Assembly (NCBI GenBank): GCA_041917975.1
Contig: JAYRWN010000355.1
Coordinates: 1 to 18,319 of the forward strand
Length of the DNA stretch: 18,319 bases
Direction: 5' to 3'
DNA from: JAYRWN01 sp041917975
Lineage (GTDB): Bacteria; Bacteroidota; Bacteroidia; Chitinophagales; Saprospiraceae
Positions 1 to 6,748 of the stretch are shown here, in pieces (the stretch's first letter is position 1; every line of letters begins with the position of its first letter). Below the pieces are notes generated by a model. That model was not told where the DNA came from. It saw only the letters and a program-made list of their open reading frames with translations, and did no database searches. Position numbers and translations under genes: made by a program.

Positions 1-136
1 ACTTAAAAGTACGCCCTGAGCCATCGTTCATGGGTATCTCCTTTACATCATGAACCGCCGTATACGCGGTCCGTATGTACGGTGGTGTGAGAGCCTCTCC
101 CTGTCAGCGTAAGCTGGCAGGGCGGGCTACTCGATT
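1..136 (+). mobile_element. 3' end of a group II intron (domains V and VI)
   Basis: Only the 3' part of the intron is in the window; the rest, including any reverse transcriptase/maturase gene, would lie to the left. Around 49-86 a domain V-like hairpin is visible: an outer stem CCGCCGTA/TACGGTGG, a two-base bulge (TG), an inner stem TACG/CGTA and a short loop. It is followed by GTGTGAGAG, as in many bacterial group II introns. At 106-124 a domain VI-like stem CCCTGTCAGC-GTAA-GCTGGCAGGG follows. The end CTACTCGATT at 127-136 resembles the 3' terminus of Bacteroidota and class C-like introns. The intron reads on the plus strand, opposite to the adjacent AT-rich gene. The exact 3' splice site is inferred to be near 136. 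Confidence 0.78.
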
Positions 137-152
137 GTGTGATGTGTTAATT

Positions 153-788
153 TCATTTAGTCGATTTCCAAATTTCATATATTTCTTCTTTTTCTGTATC
201 TGAAAAATATTTTCTTGTTAAACCACATCTTTCTAAAAACGCCATTGATTCACCAAATTTCAGATACTGAGAAAAGGGGATTCTTTTCTTTTTCAAACAA
301 CTATTTACAATTTTAAATCGATGTTTCTCTTCATTTTCAATTAGATTATTTAGCTCTTCCAATTCTTCTTTCTTAAATTGCCGATTAAGAAATCCATAAT
401 CTTTTATATTGTGAAAATTGGTGTATAACTCAATCCATTGTTCCATCTGCCTAAATTTCCCTTTTGTTAACAGCTCTCTCAACGCTGATTTTCTTTGAAA
501 TGGCAGATCGAATTTGGCAATTTCTTCCCAAAAAAATTCAACATCTTCATTTATCGTATTGTTCCAATAATTTAAGAATTCGCTTTCTATTGATTTTACT
601 TCATATGATGTCAATTTATCATTCTTCAATGCGGTTTCAATGAAAGATTTTGAGTAATCATTTAAGGATTGAAAAGCAACTTTTATTTGCTTATCAACAC
701 TTTTTGATTCCGCGAATATTTTCTCACTAATTTCAAATGCTATTAAGAGAGAATTTGCTCGTGAGTATATATCTGGATTTATTGCCAT
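153..788 (-). CDS. AT-rich hypothetical protein (211 aa)
   Basis: I do not recognise this protein. It is predicted to be soluble, mostly helical and rich in Lys, Glu, Asn and Phe, with no signal peptide or membrane segment. Charged helical stretches such as KKEELEELNNLIENEEK (about residues 139-155) could form a coiled coil. It starts MAINPDIYSR at an ATG and ends ...WKSTK about 17 bp from the 3' end of the group II intron, which lies on the opposite strand. Base composition is clearly more AT-rich than neighbouring genes, and it sits between an intron end and a truncated recombinase. This suggests recent acquisition as a single-gene insert. No function can be assigned. Confidence 0.7.
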   Translation of the reverse strand: MAINPDIYSRANSLLIAFEISEKIFAESKSVDKQIKVAFQSLNDYSKSFIETALKNDKLTSYEVKSIESEFLNYWNNTINEDVEFFWEEIAKFDLPFQRKSALRELLTKGKFRQMEQWIELYTNFHNIKDYGFLNRQFKKEELEELNNLIENEEKHRFKIVNSCLKKKRIPFSQYLKFGESMAFLERCGLTRKYFSDTEKEEIYEIWKSTK

Positions 789-840
789 TCAGTTTGACTA
801 TTTTTACTTTTTCATATTACACAACTTCGTTATATGTGCA
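789..840 (-). other. Possible attC-like site upstream of the AT-rich gene
   Basis: Read on the minus strand, this spacer contains an imperfect dyad (ACATATAAC-GAA-GTTGTGT) in the position where a recombination site would precede a cassette gene. It recalls attC half-sites (RYYYAAC ... GTTRRRY), but GTTGTGT does not fit GTTRRRY exactly. No full attC fold was established, so this is suggestive only. Confidence 0.2.
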
Positions 841-1338
841 TTATTTTTGTATCATTCCTGCGCTTTTTTCGAAAAATGATGAAAAAGCTTGAGTTGATCC
901 AAGGGACTTTGAATCATTTATTAGCCTGATAAAAAACTGATTGCCGGAAAATGTGATCTTCAGCTGGTCCTTTCCCGTCTCCTGTATGTCAGCAGCCTCT
1001 GTCCTTGCACGTATCGAGGCACTTGCTGAAAGCTCTTCCTTAGAAGATATGCCGGTAGGGTCATCTGATGCAGGGCTGGCTGCGATGGTTCCGGATAATG
1101 AAGCCAGGTGGTCCAGGGAAAACGACTCCAATTTGAATAACTTTTGAACGGATCGCAGATGCGTCTCCGTATAGGGCAAATACCAACAACGCCACGTGGC
1201 AGAATATTTACTATCCGGTAAGGTTTTGACCTGGATAATTAAATCCTGGTCATAAGGAAAAAATAAGCTCTGGACATCGCGCTCACGATGGCGAAGCTTA
1301 GGCAGTGAAAGCATGGCCGGTAGTACCTCAGGCGTCAT
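841..1338 (-). pseudogene. Truncated tyrosine recombinase (N-terminal arm-binding part only)
   Basis: The first ~75 residues match the N-terminal arm-type domain seen in many Bacteroidota tyrosine recombinases/integrases. The recognisable stretches are LPKLRHRERD, FFPYDQDLIIQVK and TWRCWYLPYTETHLRSVQKL, the usual '...W...KCWYVP...' pattern. A Ser/Ala-rich linker follows, and then LKITFSGNQFFIRLI appears to begin a second copy of the same fold. The frame stops at 165 residues. A full enzyme would be expected to run beyond about 350 residues with a core-binding domain and a catalytic domain (R-H-R-Y residues). All of these are missing, so it cannot recombine DNA. The coding frame ends next to the AT-rich insert, suggesting the insertion removed the 3' part. 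It could be a stand-alone DNA-binding fragment, but decay is more likely. Confidence 0.65.
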
Positions 1339-1423
1339 GTGTACGGGTTTGGTCCCGCATCAAATATAAATAAGGGTGTCTTAATAAGCAACCAGGCGAG
1401 TGAAATATTTTATGAGAGGCAGC

Positions 1424-1673
1424 CATACCCAAATACACGAATACACGAATAGACCGTTTTATGCCAATGGCTAATGGCCTATAGCCGATCCCAGTTTTAT
1501 GCCAATGGCCAGCAGCCAACAGCTAACCCCCATACACAAATACACAAATACACCGTTTTATGCCAACGGCCAATAGCCAGTAGCCAATAACTAACCCCCC
1601 ATGCACAGATACTCACATGCCCAGTTTCATGCCAACGGCCAGCAGCTAATAGCTACCTCCTATCGCAAATACA
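1424..1673. repeat. Minisatellite-like intergenic repeat array, copy 1 (about four units)
   Basis: About four degenerate units of ~60-65 bp follow one another. Each combines a run of ACACGAAT/ACACAAAT octamers with the block TTTTATGCCAATGGCCAGCA and then a GCCAACAGCTAAC-type tail. Units begin near 1424, 1491, 1553 and 1621. The array ends exactly against the hepT stop codon at 1674. The same sequence recurs at 2359-2455 and 3089-3200. It gives no convincing protein. Confidence 0.85.
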
Positions 1674-2033
1674 CTATTCTTTCATGCGTTCTTTTTCTAA
1701 AATGGCCAGGATGTTTTTGTGATTATTCGATAAATGTCTCGAGATAATGTGCCAGATGATTTCATAATCAATTCCAAAATATTCGTGGGAAATTCTGTTC
1801 CTTAATCGATACATTTCTTCCCATGGAAGGTTTGGGTATTTCCCTTTGATCTCATTGGATAAGTTTTTACTGGCTTCTCCAATAATTTCAAAATTTCGGA
1901 TTACGGCATCAACTGTTTTATAATCCCTTTTAAACTAATTAAACTCCAGTCCTGATATATATTCCTGAATGTGTTCCATCGCGATAGCAATGTCCTCCAG
2001 ATACAGTATATTATCTCGTTCGTTATGCTTCAA
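1674..2033 (-). pseudogene. hepT: HepT-like toxin (HEPN) gene with in-frame amber codon
   Basis: The frame encodes a HepT-type HEPN RNase toxin of 119 codons, a normal length. It begins with TTG at 2033, which overlaps the mntA stop as TTGA. Residues 1-32 (KHNERDNILYLEDIAIAMEH...) and 34-119 (VIRNFEIIGEASKNL, RLRNRISHEYFGIDYEIIW, ...LAILEKERMKE) match the family. The catalytic RX4HXY motif is intact as R78-N-R-I-S-H83-E-Y85. Codon 33 is TAG (1935-1937) with the frame unchanged on both sides, so a single substitution breaks the gene. Known family biology: MntA antitoxins inactivate HepT by adding AMP to the Tyr of RX4HXY. Here the toxin is predicted to be dead unless the amber codon is suppressed or is a sequencing error. 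Confidence 0.85.
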
Positions 2034-2320
2034 ACGTATTTAACTTGCTTTAAAATCGATGGTTTAATTCTTTCTTTTAAAGCATCTTTAGTGACCAAAT
2101 CAATGTCCATTCCGAATTCTGCTTCTAAAAACCTCTCCAACGTGAAGAATTCCCACCCGATGGGTTGAGAAAATTCAACCAGTAAGTCCAGATCACTTTT
2201 ATCGGTCTGCTCGCCAGTAGCATATGATCCAAAATACCCGATTTTGCGCACATGATACCTATCCGCTAATACCGGTTTTAGTTTTCGGAGTTTATTTTCT
2301 ATCTCTGCCGGATGTATCAT
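2030..2320 (-). CDS. mntA: MntA-type minimal nucleotidyltransferase antitoxin
   Basis: This is a 96-residue minimal nucleotidyltransferase of the MNT/MntA family. It has the defining GSX10DXD motif as G31-S32 ... D43-L-D45 (GSYATGEQTDKSDLDLL), and a probable third acidic residue in MDIDLVT (D72 or D74). In characterised pairs this enzyme transfers AMP from ATP to a tyrosine in the HEPN toxin's RX4HXY motif, blocking its RNase activity. The stop overlaps the start of hepT by four bases (TTGA), the usual translational coupling of these pairs. The antitoxin frame is complete although the toxin has an amber stop. A TAAATTTG sequence at 2325-2332 (minus strand) fits the Bacteroidota -7 element but is only a few bases from the ATG. 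Both sides of the module carry the same intergenic repeat. Confidence 0.9.
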   Translation of the reverse strand: MIHPAEIENKLRKLKPVLADRYHVRKIGYFGSYATGEQTDKSDLDLLVEFSQPIGWEFFTLERFLEAEFGMDIDLVTKDALKERIKPSILKQVKYV

Positions 2321-2358
2321 GACTCAAATTTAAACAATCCTTACGATATGCGGTGTTT

Positions 2359-2455
2359 TTTCCAAATGGCCAGCAGCCAACCTTAATACACGAATACACG
2401 AATACACAAATACACAAATTTATGCCAATGGCCAGCAGCCAACAGCTAACCCACC
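2359..2455. repeat. Minisatellite-like intergenic repeat, copy 2
   Basis: A partial block (AAATGGCCAGCAGCCAACC) is followed by ACACGAATACACGAATACAC-type octamers and a complete block (ATGCCAATGGCCAGCAGCC, then AACAGCTAACCC). It is the same element, in the same orientation, as 1424-1673. It fills the gap between the mntA start and the ancestral 3' end of the RibD-like gene. Confidence 0.85.
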
Positions 2456-2460
2456 GCTGC

Positions 2461-3041
2461 TCAATCCCGGTCAACGCGGTAATTCAGTTCAATGACCCCG
2501 TTGCTGAAACGGTGGGTGGAGAGCAGATCAAGTTTAATTTGTTCTTGTAAATCCGTGAACAGCGGGATGCCCTGCCCCAGCACCACGGATTAACAAATAA
2601 CCAGTACCCGTCTATTAACTGCTGTTGCATCAGGGCGTGAGTAGCCGTGGGACTGCCAAAAAGTAAGATGTCCTCACTCCCGCCGCGGTCGGATTGTTTT
2701 AAGGCTTGGATATTTTCGGCCAGATTATCTCTAATGATCTCTGTGTGCATCAGCCCCTCGGGCCGCAAGGTCCTGGACAAAACGACTTTTTGTGCCTGGT
2801 TATACCAGGCGGCATGGCTCTTTTCGTGCCTGGTCGCTGAAGGCCTGGCTCCGGCGCCGGGCCAGTAATTTTCCATCATCTGATAAGTGACCCGTCCATA
2901 TAATGCCGTGTCAGTTTTTTGAATGCGCCGCCCGACAAAATCAAAAATTTCCTCATCCACCGTCACCCAGTTGAGTTCTCCGTGAGGCCCAGCCACAAAG
3001 CCGTCCAGCGACAGGTGCATAAATGAAATTATTTTTTTCAT
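2461..3041 (-). pseudogene. RibD C-terminal/dihydrofolate-reductase-like protein, frameshifted
   Basis: The N-terminal 151 residues match the RibD C-terminal/DHFR-like family (pfam RibD_C type; NADPH-dependent reductase fold). Seen are MKKIISFMHLSLDGFVAGP at the N-terminus, ALYGRVTYQMMENYW around residues 46-60 and DILLFGSPTATHALMQQ near 130-140. After ...FVNP (2587-2591) the frame continues as unrelated sequence. One extra base would restore VVLGQGIPLFTDLQEQ...FSNGVIELNYRVDRD to a stop at 2461, giving about 193 residues, a normal family length. So a single-base deletion at 2586/2587 (probably CCGGTG read as CCGTG) disrupts the gene, unless it is a sequencing error. Family members are often unassigned reductases rather than true folate or riboflavin enzymes. 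The gene lies between repeat copies 2 and 3. Confidence 0.85.
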
Positions 3042-3088
3042 GCTAATTATTTTATAGTTTATTTAAATGGCAGTAGGAAGAATGTGGT

Positions 3089-3200
3089 ACACGAATAAAC
3101 GAATAAACGAATAAACGAATAAACGAATAAACGAATAGAGAGTTTTTTCCCAAAGGCCAATAGCCAACAACTAACATCCATTCACAAATACGAATACACC
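3089..3200. repeat. Minisatellite-like intergenic repeat, copy 3, with six tandem octamers
   Basis: Six consecutive octamers ACGAATAA (the last ACGAATAG) occupy 3091-3138. A block of the GGCCAATAGCCAACAACTAAC type and a short ACAAATACGAATACACC tail follow. This is the same composite element as at 1424-1673 and 2359-2455, with the octamer section more regular. It lies between the RibD-like gene and the next membrane-protein gene. Confidence 0.85.
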
Positions 3201-3254
3201 ATTTTGGGTCAACAAGATGTTGGTAAAATATGCAGCAATATTACCCTGCTAAAT

Positions 3255-3899
3255 TCAGATGGTACGATCTGTCTGGAATTTTTTTCTTTGCACGATTAAC
3301 CACAGCATGAGCGCTAAATACCACAGGGCTACCAGAGGGCCAAAATCCATGGAACCGGCTTCGGCAGGCGGCTCGGGAAAATAAGTAAAATTAAATCCCA
3401 ATAGAACCACTGAAAAAACCATTCCCAGGACACTGATGATTTTATTGATCAGCGGGTGATTAAACATCACCAGAGCGAATAAAAATGTCCCGGCGGAAAT
3501 AAAAATGTCCCAGGCCACATCCATCCCTAATTGCACGGCGTTAACTTCTTTAAATATCCAATTCAGTTGTTCAGTTGAAACAGATCCCCGCTCAAGTCCC
3601 TGATAGCGTTCATGGAAGGCGTGACCGGTGAGCTGTACGACCAGCATCAACGTAACCAGGGCGGTAGCCACGATATTAAATAGCGCAGCAATCCGCAGAT
3701 TAATCGAATCCTTCCATTCCTTTAAAACATAAAAAAGGCCTACCGAACACAGCATAAATAAGGGGCCAAAAGAAAACGCCAGGATCAAAGCGACTTTATC
3801 CGGCAGGGGAGCAAACGCAGCCAGAAAATAAGCCGTAAAAGCGGAAATTCCGCAATATACGGTTAAACGGTGCCACTGATAAAGGGGAATACTTTGCAT
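3255..3899 (-). CDS. Six-helix integral membrane protein of unknown function
   Basis: A 214-residue hydrophobic protein with about six predicted transmembrane segments, near residues 11-30, 36-58, 70-92, 132-152, 157-176 and 187-206. It ends in a basic tail (VQRKKFQTDRTI). A soluble loop (HAFHERYQGLERGSVSTEQL) separates helices 3 and 4. There are no catalytic or metal-binding motifs I can name and no signal peptide. The start at 3899 (MQSIPLYQWHRL) is the only ATG before the first helix. Its size and topology resemble the membrane protein at 8728-9420, but sequence similarity between the two is weak. Function unknown. Confidence 0.75.
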   Translation of the reverse strand: MQSIPLYQWHRLTVYCGISAFTAYFLAAFAPLPDKVALILAFSFGPLFMLCSVGLFYVLKEWKDSINLRIAALFNIVATALVTLMLVVQLTGHAFHERYQGLERGSVSTEQLNWIFKEVNAVQLGMDVAWDIFISAGTFLFALVMFNHPLINKIISVLGMVFSVVLLGFNFTYFPEPPAEAGSMDFGPLVALWYLALMLWLIVQRKKFQTDRTI

Positions 3900-4047
3900 A
3901 ACAAGGATAATTAAATCAAAAGATGTTATTTATAACATTCCAACCAGCTGATTTTAAATCGAGGTTGGTTCAGAATAAATTCATTTTATTACGGAACACC
4001 GAAGGAATTCACTGACCTTTGGTTTCGCTAATTTAGAAAATTTACTA

Positions 4048-4344
4048 TCATCGGAGCACTTTTTCCAGCAAAGCATAAGAAACTTGAGTAAGACGTGTTC
4101 GCAGGGGTATTAAAATTAGCAGAACATTAGCATGAAGCTTATAAAGGCCCTGTTTTAGCAACTCCGCTTTAATCTGGTCCGGCATCTCGCGGCACCGGCA
4201 GTGTTGGGCGTGCTTGGCATGCCAGGTGAGACGTTGCTCTAGGGTGGGTCGTTCCGGCATACGGTGAGCGCGGTGCCAATCGGCATTTAATTTGGGCGGA
4301 ATTTTATCCGTAAAATAATCATGTGTTTGTGAAAACGAATCCAC
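4048..4344 (-). CDS. Altered copy of small His/Cys-rich protein gene
   Basis: Residues ~13-66 (KIPPKLNADWHRAHRMPERP ... MPDQIKAELLK) are nearly identical to the protein at 6547-6738, and the two share a ~178-bp direct repeat. This copy is changed at both ends. Its own 5' end is replaced by sequence next to the GH97 stop, leaving a GTG as the only start. At its 3' end one base is missing relative to the other copy (CTTTATAA versus CTTTTATAA), so the stop is missed and a 30-residue unrelated tail (KLHANVLLILIPLRTRL...) is added. It is probably a decaying duplicate. The conserved part contains a possible metal-binding cluster (WHAKHAQHCRCRE). Translation from the GTG is uncertain. Confidence 0.5.
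   Translation of the reverse strand: MDSFSQTHDYFTDKIPPKLNADWHRAHRMPERPTLEQRLTWHAKHAQHCRCREMPDQIKAELLKQGLYKLHANVLLILIPLRTRLTQVSYALLEKVLR
4136..4313. repeat. Direct repeat, left copy, bounding the GH97 segment
   Basis: About 178 bp match 6544-6722 in the same orientation at roughly nine bases in ten. The match runs from AGCTTATAAA to TTTTATCCGTAA. It covers most of the small His/Cys-rich gene and stops about 33 bp from the GH97 stop codon. The two copies enclose ~2.2 kb with a distinct composition. Confidence 0.88.
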
Positions 4345-4346
4345 AT

Positions 4347-6314
4347 TTAATTATGTTTCAGGTAGGCTACAAAACCTCCATTTGCCAACATTTTCAGTCC
4401 AATGGATTCTCCAGCCTTAAAAACTTTCTTTTCATGGGCGAAACTTTTATCGTCCTTTCCATCGGTAATTAAATTCATTGAATATTGACCTTCAGTTATA
4501 TACGGAATTTCAACCGATAAATCCATCATATCCTTTTGGCCATTTATACCCGAAATATACCAGTCTTTTCCTTTGCGGGATGCCAAAACAATAGATTTAC
4601 CGGGTTCACCAGAAATATAGCGGGTTTCATCAAATGTAACAGGAACAGTCGTAAGAAAATCCTTTACAAAAGAAGGCAGGCTTTGATAAGCTTTTACATT
4701 ATCGGCAAAATGCAGGATTCCGGAATTGAAAACCAATGTCAAAGCCACCTCGTGTGCATAAGAAGTTATGTGGGGATACTTTACATTTGAAAATGCAACC
4801 GGTGTATAATCCATTGGGCCTATTGCATTCCGGGTAAAGGGCAATATGGTATTCTGAACGGGAGCCTTATTGGTATAAGTTGAATCGAAAAGGTAGCACT
4901 CTTCGCCTCTAACTGCTTCCAGAGAAACCAAGTGAGGATATGTTCTTGACCAGCCACGAGGAATGGTGCAGCCGTGATAATTGACCATGATCTGAAATTC
5001 GGCTGCATCTTTCAATACATCAATATATTGGGTAATCAGATTCTGTTTGTCGCTATGCCAGAAATCAATTTTTACACCTTTAACTCCCCAGGCCTGAAGC
5101 TTTTTAAACTCTTCCCTGCGTTTCTGCGGGTCATTCATAATATCGCGCGGACGCTCAGTAACCCTGTTGTGTGGTCCACCTGAATTGTACCACATTAAAA
5201 TTCCAATATCTTTTGAATTGGCATATTTTACAAGTTGTTCAATATTTCCGCCGGTCATCAAATCCCAATTGGCATCCACCAGCGAATATTCCCATTTCAT
5301 TTCAACTGCCAAATCAACAAATGATTTTAGCGAATTATAGTTTTTAGGGCTGGGATTGTCTGATAACCAGCTCCAAGATGCTTTACCTGGTTTAACCCAC
5401 GAAAAATCGCCAGGAACCTGTGCATCACAAACATTATAAACTATTGGTGATTCAATAATAGTAGCCAGTGAATTTCCAATAACTATGGTTCTCCAGGGCA
5501 TGTTCCAGGGCAGGGCAGATGTAGGTTCTACCGCACCTACGCCTTCGGCATCAGCAGATTCTGGAAAACGAACTTTGTATAATCCTTCTGGTGCGTTTTG
5601 TTCCATCCTGATACCGCAATAATTTGAAGCTAAATTGGCTTCTGAAATTAAAACCCAGTTATTATTTGAATTGAACAACGCAGGAAAAGCCCAGCCTTCT
5701 TTGTTTGGAGATGCTGTGCCAATTGACATTCCGTTTTCATAAAATTTCTCGTAAGCAGGCGTCCATTGGCTTGGAACATCATAAGGCTGAATCCATGCTT
5801 TACCGTTAACCGGGATTTTAAATCCGGACAACTCACTGGTTACCGTGTACAAGCTATCTGATTTTTCGGGAAAAACATATTTGAATGCCACACCATCATT
5901 GTAAGCCCTGAGCACCAACTGAATTTGTGATCCGTTTTCGTTTTTGAAGGTCAATTCCATTTCGTTGGCCTTGTTACTTATTTCACTTTGGCGGCCAATA
6001 ATCATTTTGTAAGTTTCGTCGATGATTTTTACATCACCAGCCGAAACAAACGAAAGATTATTGCTAAACTGCTGGTCTTTTCGGACAATCCCAAGAGGTG
6101 AACTTTCGACAGCAACATTGGTTTTGCCTCCTTGTATCACATCAACTTTATATTCGAGACTTGTTTCCCGATTTGCACTCTCTGAAACTGTTATCCGAAT
6201 ATTATTTCCAGGAGAATTTAGTTCCCATTTTTTTTCTTTGGCAGATTGACAGCTCGCAATAACAAAAGCAAGAGCTAAAAATAAAAATGATTTTGATAAA
6301 GAATTGGTTTTCAT
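4347..6314 (-). CDS. GH97 glycoside hydrolase, retaining (alpha-galactosidase-like) type, lipoprotein
   Basis: A 655-residue secreted enzyme. The N-terminus has a lipoprotein signal with lipobox VIASC (lipidated Cys22), which points to the periplasm or outer membrane. The order is the GH97 N-terminal beta-sandwich (~30-290), the (beta/alpha)8 catalytic domain (~300-560) and a C-terminal beta domain. Family motifs include WSWLSDNPSP, GILMWYNSGG, TIPRGWSRTYPHL and ILPFTRNAIGPMDYTP. In GVKGVKIDFWHSDKQ, Asp417 aligns with the nucleophile of retaining GH97 enzymes (the alpha-galactosidase branch). Glu466 in SLEAVRGEE is the likely acid/base. The inverting SusB-type alpha-glucosidases lack this Asp. 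The likely role is release of alpha-linked galactose or a similar sugar from polysaccharides; the substrate is inferred. The gene is more AT-rich than its neighbours and lies between two direct repeats with a stub of another gene upstream. No SusC/SusD genes are in the window. Confidence 0.93.
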   Translation of the reverse strand: MKTNSLSKSFLFLALAFVIASCQSAKEKKWELNSPGNNIRITVSESANRETSLEYKVDVIQGGKTNVAVESSPLGIVRKDQQFSNNLSFVSAGDVKIIDETYKMIIGRQSEISNKANEMELTFKNENGSQIQLVLRAYNDGVAFKYVFPEKSDSLYTVTSELSGFKIPVNGKAWIQPYDVPSQWTPAYEKFYENGMSIGTASPNKEGWAFPALFNSNNNWVLISEANLASNYCGIRMEQNAPEGLYKVRFPESADAEGVGAVEPTSALPWNMPWRTIVIGNSLATIIESPIVYNVCDAQVPGDFSWVKPGKASWSWLSDNPSPKNYNSLKSFVDLAVEMKWEYSLVDANWDLMTGGNIEQLVKYANSKDIGILMWYNSGGPHNRVTERPRDIMNDPQKRREEFKKLQAWGVKGVKIDFWHSDKQNLITQYIDVLKDAAEFQIMVNYHGCTIPRGWSRTYPHLVSLEAVRGEECYLFDSTYTNKAPVQNTILPFTRNAIGPMDYTPVAFSNVKYPHITSYAHEVALTLVFNSGILHFADNVKAYQSLPSFVKDFLTTVPVTFDETRYISGEPGKSIVLASRKGKDWYISGINGQKDMMDLSVEIPYITEGQYSMNLITDGKDDKSFAHEKKVFKAGESIGLKMLANGGFVAYLKHN

Positions 6315-6375
6315 TTATTCTTATTTTATGTTTCTTAAATTGATAATTACATTTTGTTAAATAACGATTCAGAAT

Positions 6376-6522
6376 TCAATTAAATAATAAATAGCATTGG
6401 ATTTTTTTACCATCCAACATCCACTCACCATCATTTCTATTAACAGTGGCATCGGTTTTCAAACCTGAATGATTCAATATGGTTACTTTAGCTGTTTGAC
6501 TGCGTTTTATGAGGTATAAAAA
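6376..6522 (-). pseudogene. 3' stub of an unidentified gene ahead of GH97
   Basis: An open frame of 48 codons without an upstream start ends at a TGA at 6376-6378. It reads like the C-terminal strands of an extracellular enzyme: TAKVTILNHSGLKTDATV, then GEWMLDGKKIQCYLLFN. It begins after an in-frame stop at 6523-6525, close to where the small-gene direct repeat ends. It is probably the last part of a gene that once preceded GH97 in its original operon, possibly another carbohydrate-active enzyme. The family is not identified. Confidence 0.45.
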
Positions 6523-6543
6523 TTATCGGCTCTTAATCCGCGC

Positions 6544-6722
6544 AGCTTATAAAAGACCGCGTTTTATTAATTCCGCTCTAATCTGGTCCGGCATCTCGCG
6601 GCACCGGCAGTGTTGGGCGTGTTCGGCATGCCAGGTGAGGCGTTGTTCCAGGGTGGGTCGTTCCGGCATGCGGTGAGCGCGGTGCCACTCGGCATTTAAT
6701 TTGGGCGGAATTTTATCCGTAA
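6544..6722. repeat. Direct repeat, right copy, bounding the GH97 segment
   Basis: This is the partner of 4136-4313, in the same orientation and about 90% identical by eye. It contains the body of the intact small His/Cys-rich gene. The stub of another gene begins only about 20 bp beyond its left end. Confidence 0.88.
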
Positions 6723-6738
6723 TATTTTTCGGTTTCAT
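6547..6738 (-). CDS. Small His/Cys-rich protein (63 aa), intact copy
   Basis: This is a short basic protein, MKPKNITDKIPPKLNAEW followed by HRAHRMPERPTLEQRLTWHA, EHAQHCRCREMPDQIRAEL and IKRGLL. It has no membrane segment. The cluster H-x2-H-x2-H-C-x-C (residues ~40-49) could bind a metal. Both copies conserve it, but no role is known to me; I have an impression that similar small proteins occur in other Bacteroidota. The ATG start is about 10 bp from the end of the DUF6544-like gene, so the two may be co-transcribed. It appears to be the parent of the altered copy at 4048-4344. Confidence 0.7.
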   Translation of the reverse strand: MKPKNITDKIPPKLNAEWHRAHRMPERPTLEQRLTWHAEHAQHCRCREMPDQIRAELIKRGLL

Positions 6739-6748
6739 CGTTCAGGGT

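Noticed and set aside
1328..1519. Minus-strand open frame through the repeat array (and a similar one at 2292-2474)
   Set aside because: Both are translations of the minisatellite-like repeat and share the same low-complexity words; no start signal or independent coding character.
1424..3200. CRISPR array
   Set aside because: The repeats are degenerate, composed of short octamers plus GCCA-rich blocks, with no constant repeat/unique spacer pattern and no cas genes.
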